A model generated the notes under the pieces. That model was given only the letters and a program-made list of their open reading frames with translations. It searched no databases and was not told the origin of the DNA. Both the position numbers and the translations under genes were made by a program. From Notolepis coatsorum (Eukaryota; Chordata; Actinopteri; Aulopiformes; Paralepididae): DNA of 64,000 nucleotides. Location of the stretch: the NCBI GenBank assembly GCA_963971535.1, contig OZ020590.1, positions 153,492,034 to 153,556,033 of the forward strand. Reading direction: 5' to 3'. The stretch's first letter is position 1, and every line of letters begins with the position of its first letter. This document shows positions 12,315 through 23,049 of this stretch, one piece after another.

Positions 12315-12477
12315 GCCTCCTCCAGACTTTGAAGCTGCTCTCCCTCCTGACTGGTCCAGAGTTCCTCCTGTTCCTCTTTCATCTGTAGGAGCTCTGGCTG
12401 CTCCTGGCTCAGACTGGGGCTCCTCTCCTGCTGTTCAGGGGGAACCTCCTCTTCACAGACAGAGAGCTGTGGGGGGT
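12315..12477 (-). pseudogene. Zinc-finger gene, 5' part of the split coding exon
   Basis: On the minus strand a pyrimidine-rich acceptor (CTGCCTCCCTCCAG) is followed at 12477 by coding sequence for DPPQLSVCEEEVPPEQQER and LLQMKEEQEELWTSQEGEQ. This N-terminal motif is common in teleost C2H2 zinc-finger proteins and precedes the acidic region seen at 6244. Exon start phase implies one base contributed by an upstream exon, which I did not find. The exon is cut at 12315 by the LTR element. Whether any transcript splices or reads around 6 kb of LTR element is unknown. Confidence 0.75.
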
Positions 12478-12557
12478 CTGGAGGGAGGCAGAATAATAAC
12501 ATGAATAGTTGTAATTGCTGTCACCATTGGAAAGCCACCCATTTAAAGAATTCACAC

Positions 12558-13622
12558 ATGTTCTTCCTGTGCCCCAGGACAGTTCAGTCAGTTTGTTCTT
12601 CCTGTGCCCCAGGACAGTTCAGTCAGTATGTTCTTCCTGAGGACAGTTCATTCAGTATGTTCTTCCTGTGCCCCAGGACAGTTCAGTCAGTATGTTCTTC
12701 CTGTGGCCCAGGACAGTTCAGTCAGTATGTTCTTCCTGAGGACAGTTCAGTCAGTATGTTCTTCCTGTGCTCCAGGACAGTTCAGGCAGTATGTTCTTCC
12801 TGTGGACAGTTCAGTCAGTATGTTCTTCCTGTGCTCCAGGACAGTTCAGTCAGTATGTTCTTCCTGAGGACAGTTAAGTCAGTATGTTCTTCCTGTGTCT
12901 CAGGACAGTTCAGTCAGTATGTTCTTCCTGAACTGTCCTGGGGCACAGGAAGAACATACTGACTGAACTGTCCTGGGGCACAGGAAGAACATACTGACTG
13001 AACTGTCCTGGGGCACAGGAAGAACATACTGACTGAACTGTTCTGGGGCACATGAAGAACATACTGACTGAACTGTCCTGGAGCACAGGAAGAACATACT
13101 GACTGAACTGTCCTGGGGCACAGGAAGAACATACTGACTGAACTGTCCTGGAGCACAGGAAGAACATACTGACTGAATTGTCCTGTAGCACAGGAAGAAC
13201 ATACTGACTGAACTGTCCTGGGGCACAGGAAGAACATACTGACTGAACTGTCCTGGGGCACAGGAAGAACATACTGACTGAAATGTCCTGGGGCACAGGA
13301 AGAACATACTGACTGAACTGTCCTGGAGCACAGGAAGAACATACTGACTGAACTGTCCTGAGACACAGGAAGAACATACTGACTGAACTGTCCTGGGGCA
13401 CAGGAAGAACATACTGACTGAACTGTCCTGGGGCACAGGGAGAACATACTGACTGAACTGTCCTGGGGCACAGGAAGAACATACTGACTGAACTGTCCTG
13501 GAGCACCGGAAGAACATACTGACTGAACTGTCCTGGGGCACAGGAAGAACATACTGACTGAACTGTCCTGGGCCACAGGAAGAACATACTGACTGAACTG
13601 TCCTGGAGCACAGGAAGAACAT
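12558..13622. repeat. 35-bp minisatellite in inverted arrangement
   Basis: From 12558 to about 12930 the units read TTCTTCCTGTGCCCCAGGAC then AGTTCAGTCAGTATG. They mix full 35-bp units with a shorter type lacking TGCCCC. From 12931 to 13622 the same unit runs as its reverse complement, about 20 near-uniform copies. The array is therefore a large imperfect palindrome with arms of about 373 and 692 bp. Because 35 is not a multiple of 3 and the unit lacks stops on that strand, all three minus frames stay open. That is not evidence of coding. Confidence 0.9.
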
Positions 13623-13649
13623 AGATGGTGAAAAAACGAGGTAGTTCAC

Positions 13650-13890
13650 TATGTCGGCCCATGATTAAAATGACATAAATGACGCAACATACAGATATAT
13701 ATCATGACATAAATGACATACAGGTATACAGTACTGTTCCATTTGTGACATACAAGATATGCAAATATACAGTAGTTAAACAGAGATCTTAACAGAAAAT
13801 ATATACATACGAGGGGGAGGAAACTGTACATTAGCAGGGAGTGGGTGGGTGGGTGGGAGAGACATGTGTATTGTGAATTGTGTATTGTGA
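13650..13890 (-). mobile_element. LINE A-like 3' UTR fragment (divergent subfamily)
   Basis: Shares the TGACATACAGG, CAGTACTGTT, GATATGCAAATATACAGTA and TATATACATACGA landmarks of the LINE A-like copy at 45075-45600, including a (GGGT)n stretch. It has no reverse transcriptase part. Confidence 0.6.
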
Positions 13891-13989
13891 AAGCCAAGGT
13901 AGGTGATTCAATAACGTTACTAGATCAACTGATCTTTACATTCGAATTTTTTTTCAAATAGTCTATTAGTACAAATGTTTGGATCAAAA

Positions 13990-14180
13990 TGCTGATCGGT
14001 ACTTTGGTAGTTCGTTCAGGCGGGAGAGGAGAGGAGAGGGGGTGTTTGCCTCCTTTCCTCAGACAATTCTTTGCACTCTTCTCCCTGATTTGTAATAGCT
14101 TTTGGCAATCTGAAGTACTCCAAATGCTTTTCCCGGTCCGACCGATTAGTACAGCCAAAAACACAACAATAATTGACCCT
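13990..14180 (-). pseudogene. THAP-domain N-terminal fragment
   Basis: In one minus-strand frame the sequence reads VNYCCVFGCTNRSDREK, then FRLPKAITNQGEE and KELSEERRQ. This is the hallmark first half of a THAP zinc finger (C-x-V-x-G-C, then FRLPK), a DNA-binding module found in THAP proteins and in P/Kolobok-type transposases. The codon where a start would be expected is AGG (14178-14180). The frame is lost in a CT-rich stretch near 14030 after RRQTP. The second Cys-His pair is not seen. It is either a dead first exon or a transposase remnant. The surrounding bases to 14310 include GACTTCCGGTTTGATGACGC, CpG-richer than the neighbours and promoter-like. Confidence 0.55.
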
Positions 14181-14576
14181 TTTGAGCAACAATGACCAGG
14201 AATAGTTGCGAGTTCGGTTGCGTTGTAAACATTCAGTATCTCCAAAATGGCCGACTTCCGGTTTGATGACGCGCCGTGAAAACGCTTGCGTACTACAACA
14301 CAGTACATAAGCTACAGTCTAGACATGTGTATGGCTGGGAGCTTTATACAATTAAACTCTTACACTAAACCAAAATAAAATCAAAACATTACTTAAAACA
14401 GAAATGGTAAACTAGCGCCACATGCTGAACAGAGCAGGAAATGCCACAGTGCATAGAGTTAGCAGGTAAATTATTTACATTGATAAACATACAATATGCA
14501 TGGAGCCACATACCTGCAGAAGACACATAAAACAACACCGCTGGAGTCTTCTGGTCGCTGCACATCTTGCATAATT

Positions 14577-14695
14577 ACCTACATGTACAAAATTAAACAA
14601 TTCATTCGTTTGTTCACCATAATAACTCATACCTACATGTACAAAATTAAACAATACATTCGTTTTTTCACCAGAATAATAATAATAACTCAGAG
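14577..14695 (+). repeat. Two-copy tandem repeat of about 55 bp
   Basis: Two adjacent copies of a unit beginning CCTACATGTACAAAATTAAA and ending in CACCA(T/G)AATAA. The second copy has an expanded AAT run. Confidence 0.75.
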
Positions 14696-14807
14696 AACAG
14701 AGAATGGAATCTGCAGACATTTAACCTACCTATAAAACTAGAACTAGTGGTCAAATGAGCACAAATGTCATAAAACCATGTAATAAAACGAACGTTAAGT
14801 TTAAACT

Positions 14808-15252
14808 TTTTTTTTTTTATCCACTTTTTCTCCATTTTCTATATTTTTCTCCCATCCCAACGAATGCTGTTTCTTGCCTCCCACAAGCCGGCTGCAATGT
14901 GGACTAAGTCATACATAGAACAATTCCCCTCCGGTACTTGAGGTAACAGCAGTCGCATCTTTTCACCTGCGCAGCTCGATCTCTCAGTGGCGAGGAGTAA
15001 CGTGTGGGAGGCTCACGCTGCCCCCGACACTTCCTGATTCTACTGCGCAGGCGCACCAACCGACCTGTAGGAGTTGCTGTCCACAACGCCCGATCCCCAC
15101 CTATCAGTTTCCCACCGTCTAATACGGCCAATGTGTATTAGTACGGACGACCAGCTAAACTGAAAGCAATGTGGAGCGCTGGGCTCGAACAGGCGAGCCC
15201 AGCGTCTCCAGTATTCGTGGCGAGCGCCTTGCCCACTACGCCACATAGTGGG
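14808..15252 (-). mobile_element. tRNA-derived SINE, minus strand
   Basis: The tail is the T run at 14808-14818 on plus. The tRNA-like head is at the right end, with box A-like TGGCGTAGTGGGCAAGGCGC and box B GTTCGAGCCC on minus. The body (CGTGTGGGAGGCTCAC, CCACTTTTTCTCC) matches the copy at 44524-44943. Confidence 0.7.
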
Positions 15253-15462
15253 CAAGGCCCTACAAGTTAAAACTTAAAGGAGTTACATTTAGCAGAAACG
15301 AGTGAAATAAGGAGCTATATTTCAAACTTAATCACCTCCCCTCAGCAGAGAGCGGCAACACAATCGGGACGACAGACAGCGCGATATGCAATGAGGTGGT
15401 GTGACAGGATCTCACTGCCACCTAGTGGTAGCTGTTGTTACTGTATGTACTGTGTGGATTGA

Positions 15463-15633
15463 TTGAATTGATTGATTGAAAACTTTATTAACAGATTGCA
15501 GAATGGGTACAATACAGTACAGCTCAATACACACAATTGTTAAGGGGATGCAGACCAGAGCACCGGAACACTGTACAACTGTACAAGCAAAACTGTACAT
15601 TGGAATATTGACAAAACCATATGTAGCACCTGT
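15463..15633 (-). mobile_element. LINE A 3' end with internal deletion
   Basis: Tail (TTGATTGATTG on plus) and 3' UTR as far as GCAGACCAGAG, then a jump to the GTACAAGCAAAACTGTACATT part of the same UTR. The middle of the UTR is missing. Confidence 0.7.
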
Positions 15634-16054
15634 GTCACTAACAGTAACAGCTGTTCGCCACGGGCACAGTTCTAGGTTCGAATGAGGAGAGGAGTAATAT
15701 GCACAATTAAAAGAATAGTAGACCAGAGACAGAGTTATAACAATAACCGGTGTTTTAATTAAAAGCGTGCTAGCTAAATAGTAATAATACATACAGACGT
15801 AAAGTACAAGTAATGCTTTGAAGTATCCCTTTTAGGTTCTTTCAGTAACCTCTCCTTTCGGGAGGGTTAGTTCGATATCAAGTCCTAGGTTGATTGGATC
15901 AACACATTGGGGTTTGTTCAGACGTCTCTGAGGTTATCATTGGTAACTCTATATCCGTTTATCAGGGAATGCAAATACCTTATTAGGTGAATTTGCCCTT
16001 TAAACCATCTTTCTTTACAGGAGAACCATCAGTGATTCAGCTATAATCAATATG
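15634..16054. other. Unassigned intergenic sequence
   Basis: About 420 bp with no reading frame or repeat that I can place. It lies between a LINE A tail and a short satellite. Confidence 0.4.
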
Positions 16055-16190
16055 TCATCTAGAATGTTCTATTATGACATCACCACAAACGTTCTAGAAG
16101 GTTCTATGTTCTAGAATGTCCTATTATGACATCACCACAAACGGTCTAGAAGTAAAGGTTCTATGTTCTAGAATGTTCTATTATGACATC
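16055..16190. repeat. Short satellite with TTCTAGAA and TGACATCA motifs (copy 1)
   Basis: About three units of the form GTTCTAGAATGTTCTATTAT followed by GACATCAC(C/T). Related arrays lie at 19918-20035, 23636-23795 and 27437-27510. Confidence 0.7.
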
Positions 16191-16629
16191 ATACTGTGAT
16201 TAAGCATTTATCCTTTAATTCCCCCTTCTTATAGGAGAATATCCGTACCCATATATCAAGTTAAATCAAATCAAATACAAAATACAATATCAAAATAACA
16301 CAAGGTGAACGGGGTCGACGCCCTTGGAAGTCCTTGTAGTCTCGTTCAGTTCAAGCCTACCGGACTGTTGGTGTAACAAGAGTTGAGCATCAGGGGTATT
16401 CACATCAGGCTGGCATTAGCCTTGAGTTATATCAAATGTTCCGGGGTTGGCTCGCCATCGGGTATCGGTCCGGCACACCACCTCGTCCCGTGTGGGCACA
16501 CGTGGTGATGGGTGGTCTGGACTGCTCCGGGATGCTGGTTGAGACTTGCAGGTTTCAGTCTGTTGGTTAGTCCCGTCCGTCTGGTCAGTGCTGCTGCATG
16601 GTTCGGATGTCGAGGAGAAAAGAGGGATG
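16191..16629. other. Sequence left of the I-like LINE tail
   Basis: No recognised gene. The GC-rich part (16430-16620) has a 91-codon minus frame running through the (TTC)n, which I do not credit. It may be a second 3' UTR segment of the I-like LINE. Confidence 0.35.
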
Positions 16630-16745
16630 GCTTCTTCTTCTTCTTCTTCTTTTGAATTTCCGGCAGAGTAGACGCATCGTGGCGTATTACTGCCCTCCGC
16701 ACTTCTTTTGATGATCTCTTCTTCTTCTTCTTCTTCTTCTTCTTT
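16630..16745 (-). repeat. (GAA)n tails of the I-like LINE
   Basis: Two TTC runs on plus (16632-16651, 16718-16744) flank a conserved segment containing GTAGACGCATCGTGGCGTAT. The same segment next to TTC runs recurs at 25475-25540. I read both as 3' ends of minus-strand I-like LINEs. Confidence 0.6.
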
Positions 16746-16876
16746 CTTGGCGTATTTCTTCCCTCCTCATTTCTTATACTACACTAGTGGTGTTCCATCT
16801 TTAGGCCTCTTCAACTCACACTTTCTCCTTCTTCTCTGCTCCTCTTGCCTGTCCAATACTAATACATACACTAACG

Positions 16877-19800
16877 CTATATCCTCTGGTACAACTCTGA
16901 AGCATGCAGAAATGTCAGCACTGCCTCTGTGATCAACTGGTGGTTCTCATTATCCATGCCAAAGAATGATTTAAGAGAGAAGGAAGATACTCCCAGCTCT
17001 ACCAGACTTTTATAAAAGATTTCCCTCTCTTTCCTATACCTTTCACATTTTAGGAAGACATGCCCGACAGTTTCAGTCTCTCCACATTCACACTCCCCAT
17101 CTGGATGTTTGCCCACAATGAACAAGCTACTGTTCAACCCACAGTGCCCCAGCCTCAGTCTACACATCTTCACCCTATCACTCCTTGACCCATATCCCTC
17201 CACCTTGATCTTGACCCGAGGCTGCAGAGAGAAATAGTGCCTTCCCTTGGTCCCCCTTTCCCACTCATCCTGCCACTCAGCCTCAACTCCTTTCTTTATC
17301 TTATCTCTGAGTTCTACTCTTCCCATTGAAATACCTATCTCTTCCTCCCTTCCCAGGCTCTGTTTGGCAAGGGAGTCAGCCATCTCATTCCCCGCAATCC
17401 CAGCGTGTCCCGGGACGCAACAAAACTCCACTGACCAGCCTGCCTTCGCAATCCTATATAAAACCAACATTATTTCCTGAATGAGATCAGGGCGAGCTTT
17501 AGACCCACCTGCACTCAGAGCCATCAGTGCAGCAGCCGAGTCAGAGCATATAATCACCTGGCTTGGTCCCACTTCCTCCACCCACCACAATGCCCAGAGG
17601 ATGGCAAGCAACTCTGTCACAAATACTGAGCTGCCATCGGATATTCTTTGTCCCTTACCGATCCCTAACCAAGGCACCCACCACCCAAATCCTGCCCTCC
17701 CACTTTCAGGATCCACAGAGCCATCAGTGTACACCTCCAGAGCCCCTGATTCCAGAAGGAACCTCTCTATTTCCTCCACAATCTCGCCCTTATCCTCCTC
17801 CTTCAAGAACCTAAGTTCAATGACTCGATCAGGCAATAGCCAAAATGGCACTGATAGCCACCGAGTGTGCTCCGCCACTCCCCCCTGATGCAGTCTCAAC
17901 TTCCTGGCCCACTGATCAATACTGGCCAAAAAAGGTTTATACTTATCCCCATCTCCTGAAAGTAAACACCTAGCTGGGAAGGACAGACTTGTCCCACTCA
18001 ATTTTGCCCAGTACTGTAGCCCTAACTTTACTCTCCTCAGGTTTAGGGGCAACTCCCCCATTTCCACCAATAGTGCTGAAGCAGGGGTGGTCTTAAAAGC
18101 TCCACAGCAGATTCTCAAAGCCTTGCACTGAAGCACATCCAGCTTTCGCAAATTAGACTTGGCCGCAGAGCCGTACACATAACAACCATAATCAATTGTT
18201 GACCTGATCATCGCCTGGTATATCATGCACGTGGTCTCTCTATCCGCTCCCCACCCACTCCCAGCCAAACTTCTCAGCACATTCACTATTCTTTCACACT
18301 TTGCCAGGATTTTCTCTATATGAACAGCCCAATTCAATCTTTCGTCAAACCAAACTCCCAAAAATGTAAACACCTTTACTCTCTCTAAGGGAGATCCATA
18401 CATAACCAGCCTTCCCCTAGGCACCCTCTTTCTAAAACCAAAAATCATATAATTAGACTTAGAGGCGGATATTTTAAAACCCCACTTGTCTCCCCATTCC
18501 TCTACATCCCCCAGAGCTCTTTGTACCTGCTTTAAACAATACTCAACATTCTTCCCTCTTTTCCATATGGCCCCATCGTCCGCAAATAAAGACAACCCAT
18601 ATCCTTTTCCAATTTGCCCAAAAATGTCATTAATCATCACATCGAAGAGGACCGGACTAATCACGCTTCCTTGCGGGGTGCCATTTTCTATTTTTACAGT
18701 TTTTGAGGTTTGCCCCCCCACACGTACTTGGATCGTCCTGTCTAATAGAAAATCCTTTATCCAATTAAACAATCTCCCTCTAACTCCTAGGTCATACAAT
18801 TTCAAAAGCAGCCCCTCTTTCCACAAAGAGTCATACGCCTTCTCAATATCCAAAAATACACTTATCACTACTTCCTTATTGTCAAAAGCCTGTCTAATGT
18901 CCTGGTCTAGAACAGCTACTGATTCCATTGTAGACCTGCCATTTCTAAACCCATTCTGATACCCAACATAAAGATCCTTACTTTCTAAAAAGTAAACTAA
19001 TCTATTAGTAATCATCCTTTCCATAATTTTACACAATACAGACGTCAAGGCTATGGGTCGGTAAGACCCTGGGTCAGCCGCTACTTTACCTGGCTTCAAA
19101 ATAGGAATGATGACGGCATGCTTCCACTCCTTTGGCAAGCAGCCTTCTAGCCACACATTATTAAACAAACCCAGTATTTCAATCATTACAAATTCGTCCA
19201 AATTCTTAAATAATTCATAGGATAATCCATCTCTGCCAGGCGTCGTATTTGCACCAGCCTGGATAGCATCCCCTAACTCTTTCATTGTAAAGTACAAATT
19301 AATCGGATTATTATTTTCTGAGCTTCTTCTCAACTTCCACTCATTCTGCGATAGCAGTTCAGACCTCTTTCTCCCTCTCTCCTCCCCCAGACTCCCAGAG
19401 TTATGCACTGCCTGAAATGCCTCCACCAGCATGTCTGCCTTCTCTTTATTGGTTACTGCTTCTACCCCCCCCTTCTGAATCACTGGAATCGAGCTTTTTT
19501 TTATATATTCCAGCCATTCTGTGTACGACTGCCCACATCTGCCTCACAGAAGTCTCAGGGCCTAGTGTTTCACAGAACTTCCTCCAACTACTCTTTTTAG
19601 CATCTTTAATAACTCTTCGTGCTACTCCCCTTAACCTCTTATATTCTACTGACTGGCACAACCCTGGATACCGTCTCACCCTCTTGTATGCTTTATTCCT
19701 ATTCCTTACAGCTACGTCACATTCTTTATTCCACCAGGGAACCATCCTTCTAGCTCTGGGTTCCTCCTTCATAGGGATTGTGCCCTGCGCTGCCCTATGT

Positions 19801-19917
19801 ATCATCTCACTAAGAGAAGCATTCCACTCGTCTACACTCCCCTCAGAGTCAATCTCTCCTACCCACTTTCGGGCCGCCTCCAAGAACTCTTCCCAATTAG
19901 CTTTCGAAAAATCCAAG
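16877..19917 (-). pseudogene. I-like LINE ORF2: reverse transcriptase plus RNase H, 5' truncated, one frameshift
   Basis: Two minus frames make one product. 19916-19446 is the linker after a missing endonuclease (VPWWNKECDVAVRNRNKAYK). 19483-16877 holds the reverse transcriptase with PGRDGLSYE, PIALTSVLCKIMERM, FLDIEKAYDSLW, NGTPQGSVISPVLFDVM and the catalytic FADD. An RNase H domain follows (YTDGSVDPESG, CSDSAAALM, GHAGIAGNEMADSLAK), then a C-terminal Cys-rich region (CECGETETVGHVFLKC). The RNase H domain points to the I/Nimb group. The frames are offset by one base at an A-run (T-run on plus, about 19496-19503). The 5' part is lost at 19917, where a satellite begins. Otherwise the catalytic motifs look intact. 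Confidence 0.8.
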
Positions 19918-20035
19918 ATGTTCCGGAACGTTCTATTATGACATCATACGGTGACATCACAAAGGTTCCAGACCCTTCTATCATGACATCATACGCTGGT
20001 TCTAGAATGTTTTACGTTCTAGAAAGTTCTTACCT
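19918..20035. repeat. Short satellite (copy 2)
   Basis: Units like GTTCTATTATGACATCATAC plus GTGACATCAC, directly abutting the truncated 5' end of the I-like LINE. Confidence 0.65.
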
Positions 20036-20084
20036 AATAGCATTAACTATTTATGTCCCTATGATAGTTATGAATCTGAACCCT

Positions 20085-20255
20085 GGGTTACACATACTTG
20101 GTAATTTACTGTGCATTGGAGGGGGTTGGGTTAGGACATTTACAGGGGCCAGTTTCGAATTGCAGTCTCCCGTAGGTGTTCTTTGAGAGTGGTTTTGAAA
20201 GTGGGTAGTGATTCACATTCCTTTACCGCTTTGGGTAGGGCGTTCCACATAGTGC
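20085..20255 (-). pseudogene. LINE A reverse transcriptase C-terminal tip and start of 3' UTR
   Basis: On minus it reads MWNALPKAVKECESLPTFK then NWPL and a stop, followed by the first part of the LINE A 3' UTR. The tail is absent. Confidence 0.7.
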
Positions 20256-20826
20256 GGTGGCTTAGCAAAAAAAATTGGACGCGCCGGACAAAAGCACCAA
20301 TTTTTTTCCACGTGTTCCCCATCACCATAGCTTTCATTTTGGGGTAGGGGCCACATCATCATGATGAATTTCAAGATGGCTGCCATGTAAAATCAAGGTT
20401 CTGCCCATTAATAAATATCTTGGTCCATAGCGCGCTCAATATTTGAGCGAACACAAAGGTATTGGTATCCCTGTAAACTAGAGAAGCTAAGCTTTCCATT
20501 GGTACCATATTCATTAAGCCCAACTGTTGGGAAGGGGGTTTTAATAGGCAATGATTCAAAATGATGTAAAATGTTCGCTTAGAAAAAACGGCCATGCTCA
20601 TCTTCCAAAAGGTCCCTTGGCTGTTTGCATGAATATATCAGAGTGAACATTGGTTTTATAGGTACCCACAAGCCTCTTCTTTCCAGACATACCCACTTCG
20701 TCCAACTTGCATGCTATTTGGGGCAATAATCAAGCAGGTTTGTGCATGTGGTACAAATGTGTCGAACATTGGGTTAGGGTTTGTTGTTAGAATGTTGAAC
20801 ATAGAAGATCAATTTTGGTGTCAAAC
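20256..20826. repeat. Interspersed repeat 'R' (inverted partner 29775-30290)
   Basis: 20345-20826 matches the reverse complement of 29775-30290, for example AATATTTGAGCGAACACAAA. It continues after the hAT insertion at 21495-21507. The first 90 bp (20256-20345) instead resemble 32615-32745. No coding potential was recognised, so the class is unknown. Confidence 0.65.
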
Positions 20827-21494
20827 TAGGGCTGGACGGTATGGTCTAAAATGTATATCACGGTATAATTTGAAGCATAGACGGTAACGGTATATATCAC
20901 GGTATATTAACTTATCTTAAAATGTCTATATAAATGCTTCTGAAGGGGTAAACACTGTTATTCTGTTACAGCTGCTGAGCTCTATACTATAGGCTGCTAT
21001 AGTGGAGCCAGCTAACGTTAGCTTGCTGAGGCTAGTACATCGACAGTTAACATTACATAAGGTTTTAGCGCAACGTGGGCATTCCAGAATGGCGAGGATG
21101 CAAAGCATGTTAGACCATTGGACTCGTCGCAGAGTTTACATTACACATAGAAACTGTGCGACTTGCGAGAGAAGTTGTCACACAGCCTTCAAACGCAGGG
21201 TGGAAGAGCTAGTTTGCGTCTGTGTATTATGAAATAACAATTGCGCGTTGACACGCCCACTGCGTGAAGCCTCTGTGCTCCTAAATAACTTTTTCCAGTT
21301 CGCACATCTGTTATGACTAATTCTATCTATTTTTAGGGGCAAATACGAGTGAAATAGTCGCGCCCTGGCTGTGGTTACATGACGTCATTGCTATTTTAGA
21401 GCTGCTCTACCGGTTACAAGGTATAGTCAAAATCCATACCATAGTGCAAATTCATACCGTTTATACCGTATACCGTTTATACCGTCCACCCCTA
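20827..21494. mobile_element. Non-autonomous hAT element with 8-bp duplication TGTCAAAC
   Basis: 668 bp. Starts TAGGGCTGGACGGTAT and ends ATACCGTCCACCCCTA, so the termini are inverted repeats of about 16 bp with few mismatches. TGTCAAAC flanks it exactly at 20819-20826 and 21495-21502. Subterminal ATACCGT and ACGGTAT motifs are repeated. No transposase frame. It interrupts repeat R, whose other copy shows the undisturbed site. Confidence 0.85.
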
Positions 21495-21507
21495 TGTCAA
21501 ACTACAC

Positions 21508-21628
21508 AGCTATCACCCCCTTACATCCCCCCTCCCTCTTCTCCCCTACTCTCGCTACCTTACTTATACCCACCCCACCAATGCTCCTCATCTTCCTAGC
21601 CCTCTCCACCTGCTCCTCACTACCACAC
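21508..21628 (-). pseudogene. I-like LINE ORF1 copy 2, segment 1
   Basis: Matches 26460-26576 of the better ORF1 copy, for example CTCTCGC(T/C)ACCTTACTTATAC. Interrupted at 21629 by a hAT-like element and resumed near 22659. Confidence 0.7.
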
Positions 21629-22658
21629 CAGGGGTAGGCAACCTTAGGCACGCGTGCCTGCATAGGCACGCGGGGGCATTTGCATAGGCACAGGGGCAGC
21701 AGTAAAAAAAATATACGTTTTTTTTTCTTTTTTTTTTTCTATGAAATATTATAGTGAAATATTTTGCACTGTTGTCGCATTTATCTTGTTGAAATCCTCC
21801 AACAGGTTCTTTTTACTACCACATATTTAATTGAGACCCTTTATTTGTTTATTATTTCAATTTAGCTGGAAATACATTGCTACATCATTCAGTAACATTT
21901 GCAGAGCCTTATAACAAAAACATTATTACGGTGACCATTGTGACCAGTGGGATTAATCAACTAATTTTATTATTTATTTTTCTATTTCATTGAACATTGC
22001 ACATGTTAAAAGCCATATGTTTTACTCAAAATGTGAGTATTACCAAGTTAACTTGTGTTCTTAAAACAATGACAATAAACATAGTTTTATTAGGTTGAAA
22101 TAATGTGGTTGTGTACTTATTTTTCTGGATTATTATGGATTGAAAACTGAAAACCTTAATGCACAGTAACTGAACTCAATATTTTTAAGTTCTGGTAACT
22201 TATTATTATATATTTTTTACAGTGTAGTCTTGCGATCAATCAAAACTTATTTACACGATATACCTCACATTCACCCTCCATTCACATCCTGGTGTTCTCC
22301 TGGTGTTCTCCATTAGGCCTGTAGGTGGAGCTATGACAGCCCACGTACAGTACACACACCGATGGTGTGTGATGTGTCCAAAAATGAATGGGCAAATGTG
22401 AGTGAAATGGTCGCACTGTATGCAGCTGTTTGTCTGCATTGCATTCCCCCCCCCCAACTCAGATTTAGGGTTGATACAACCATCATAATAATATTGTTAA
22501 TAATAACAATAATGATAATGATGTAATAATGTAAAAATTATCATTAAAAATACCTGATTATGAGAAAAAATATTTACGATGCATGGAATATTGTTGAGGC
22601 ACACTAGTTACAACTATATTTCAAACAGGCACTCCATGTCAAAAAGGTTGCTGAGGGG
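21629..22658. mobile_element. hAT-like insertion in the ORF1 copy
   Basis: Left terminus CAGGGGTAGGCAACCTTAGG is a typical hAT end. The right part has GGCACACTAGT and AAAAAGGTTGCTGA, a decayed version of the expected inverted end. The right terminus and the duplicated flank are damaged. The interior is AT-rich with no transposase. ORF1 homology on both sides proves it is an insertion. Confidence 0.65.
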
Positions 22659-23049
22659 TCAGATTACCATCCCAGAAAACTCTCGCGTACTTTACCTCAC
22701 CTAATTGCTCGACAATGAGTTTGGGCAACTCGAGCCTACCTACTTTCCTCACTCCCCTCTCCCCCTCAAGCCTAACCACTATATGAATCACTTCTGCAAC
22801 ATCATTTCCTCCACCCTCGCCTTCTGACCCACTTGAGCTATCGTCCCTCACTTTCTTCCTCTTGCTCTCCTTCCCCTCACTTACCTCCCTCTTCTTCTCC
22901 TCCTTCTCCATATCGTCACCACCCGACCCCTTACCCTTGCCCTGGCTATTCTCGCCCCCATCACTGTCGCTCCTCCCCTTTCCCTCACTTACCCTCCTCT
23001 TCTTCCCCACCCTTTCCCACCCTTCTTTCTCACTCTCCTCCCCACTATA
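22659..23049 (-). pseudogene. I-like LINE ORF1 copy 2, segment 2
   Basis: The minus frame gives a Lys/Glu/Ser-rich stretch and then EVIHIVVRLEGERGVRKVGR and LGEVKYARVFWDGNL. These match the mid-region of the 565-residue ORF1 protein at 25648-27345. Cut on the right by a Rex1-like fragment. Confidence 0.7.

Noticed and set aside
12900..13662. Three overlapping 220-250 codon minus frames (SVSMFFLCPRTVQ repeats)
   Set aside because: All three frames are open only because the 35-bp unit lacks stops on that strand and cycles through frames every three units. Repeat translation, not a protein.
17247..18959. Several plus frames of 77-157 codons
   Set aside because: Antisense shadows of the I-like LINE reverse transcriptase/RNase H frame.
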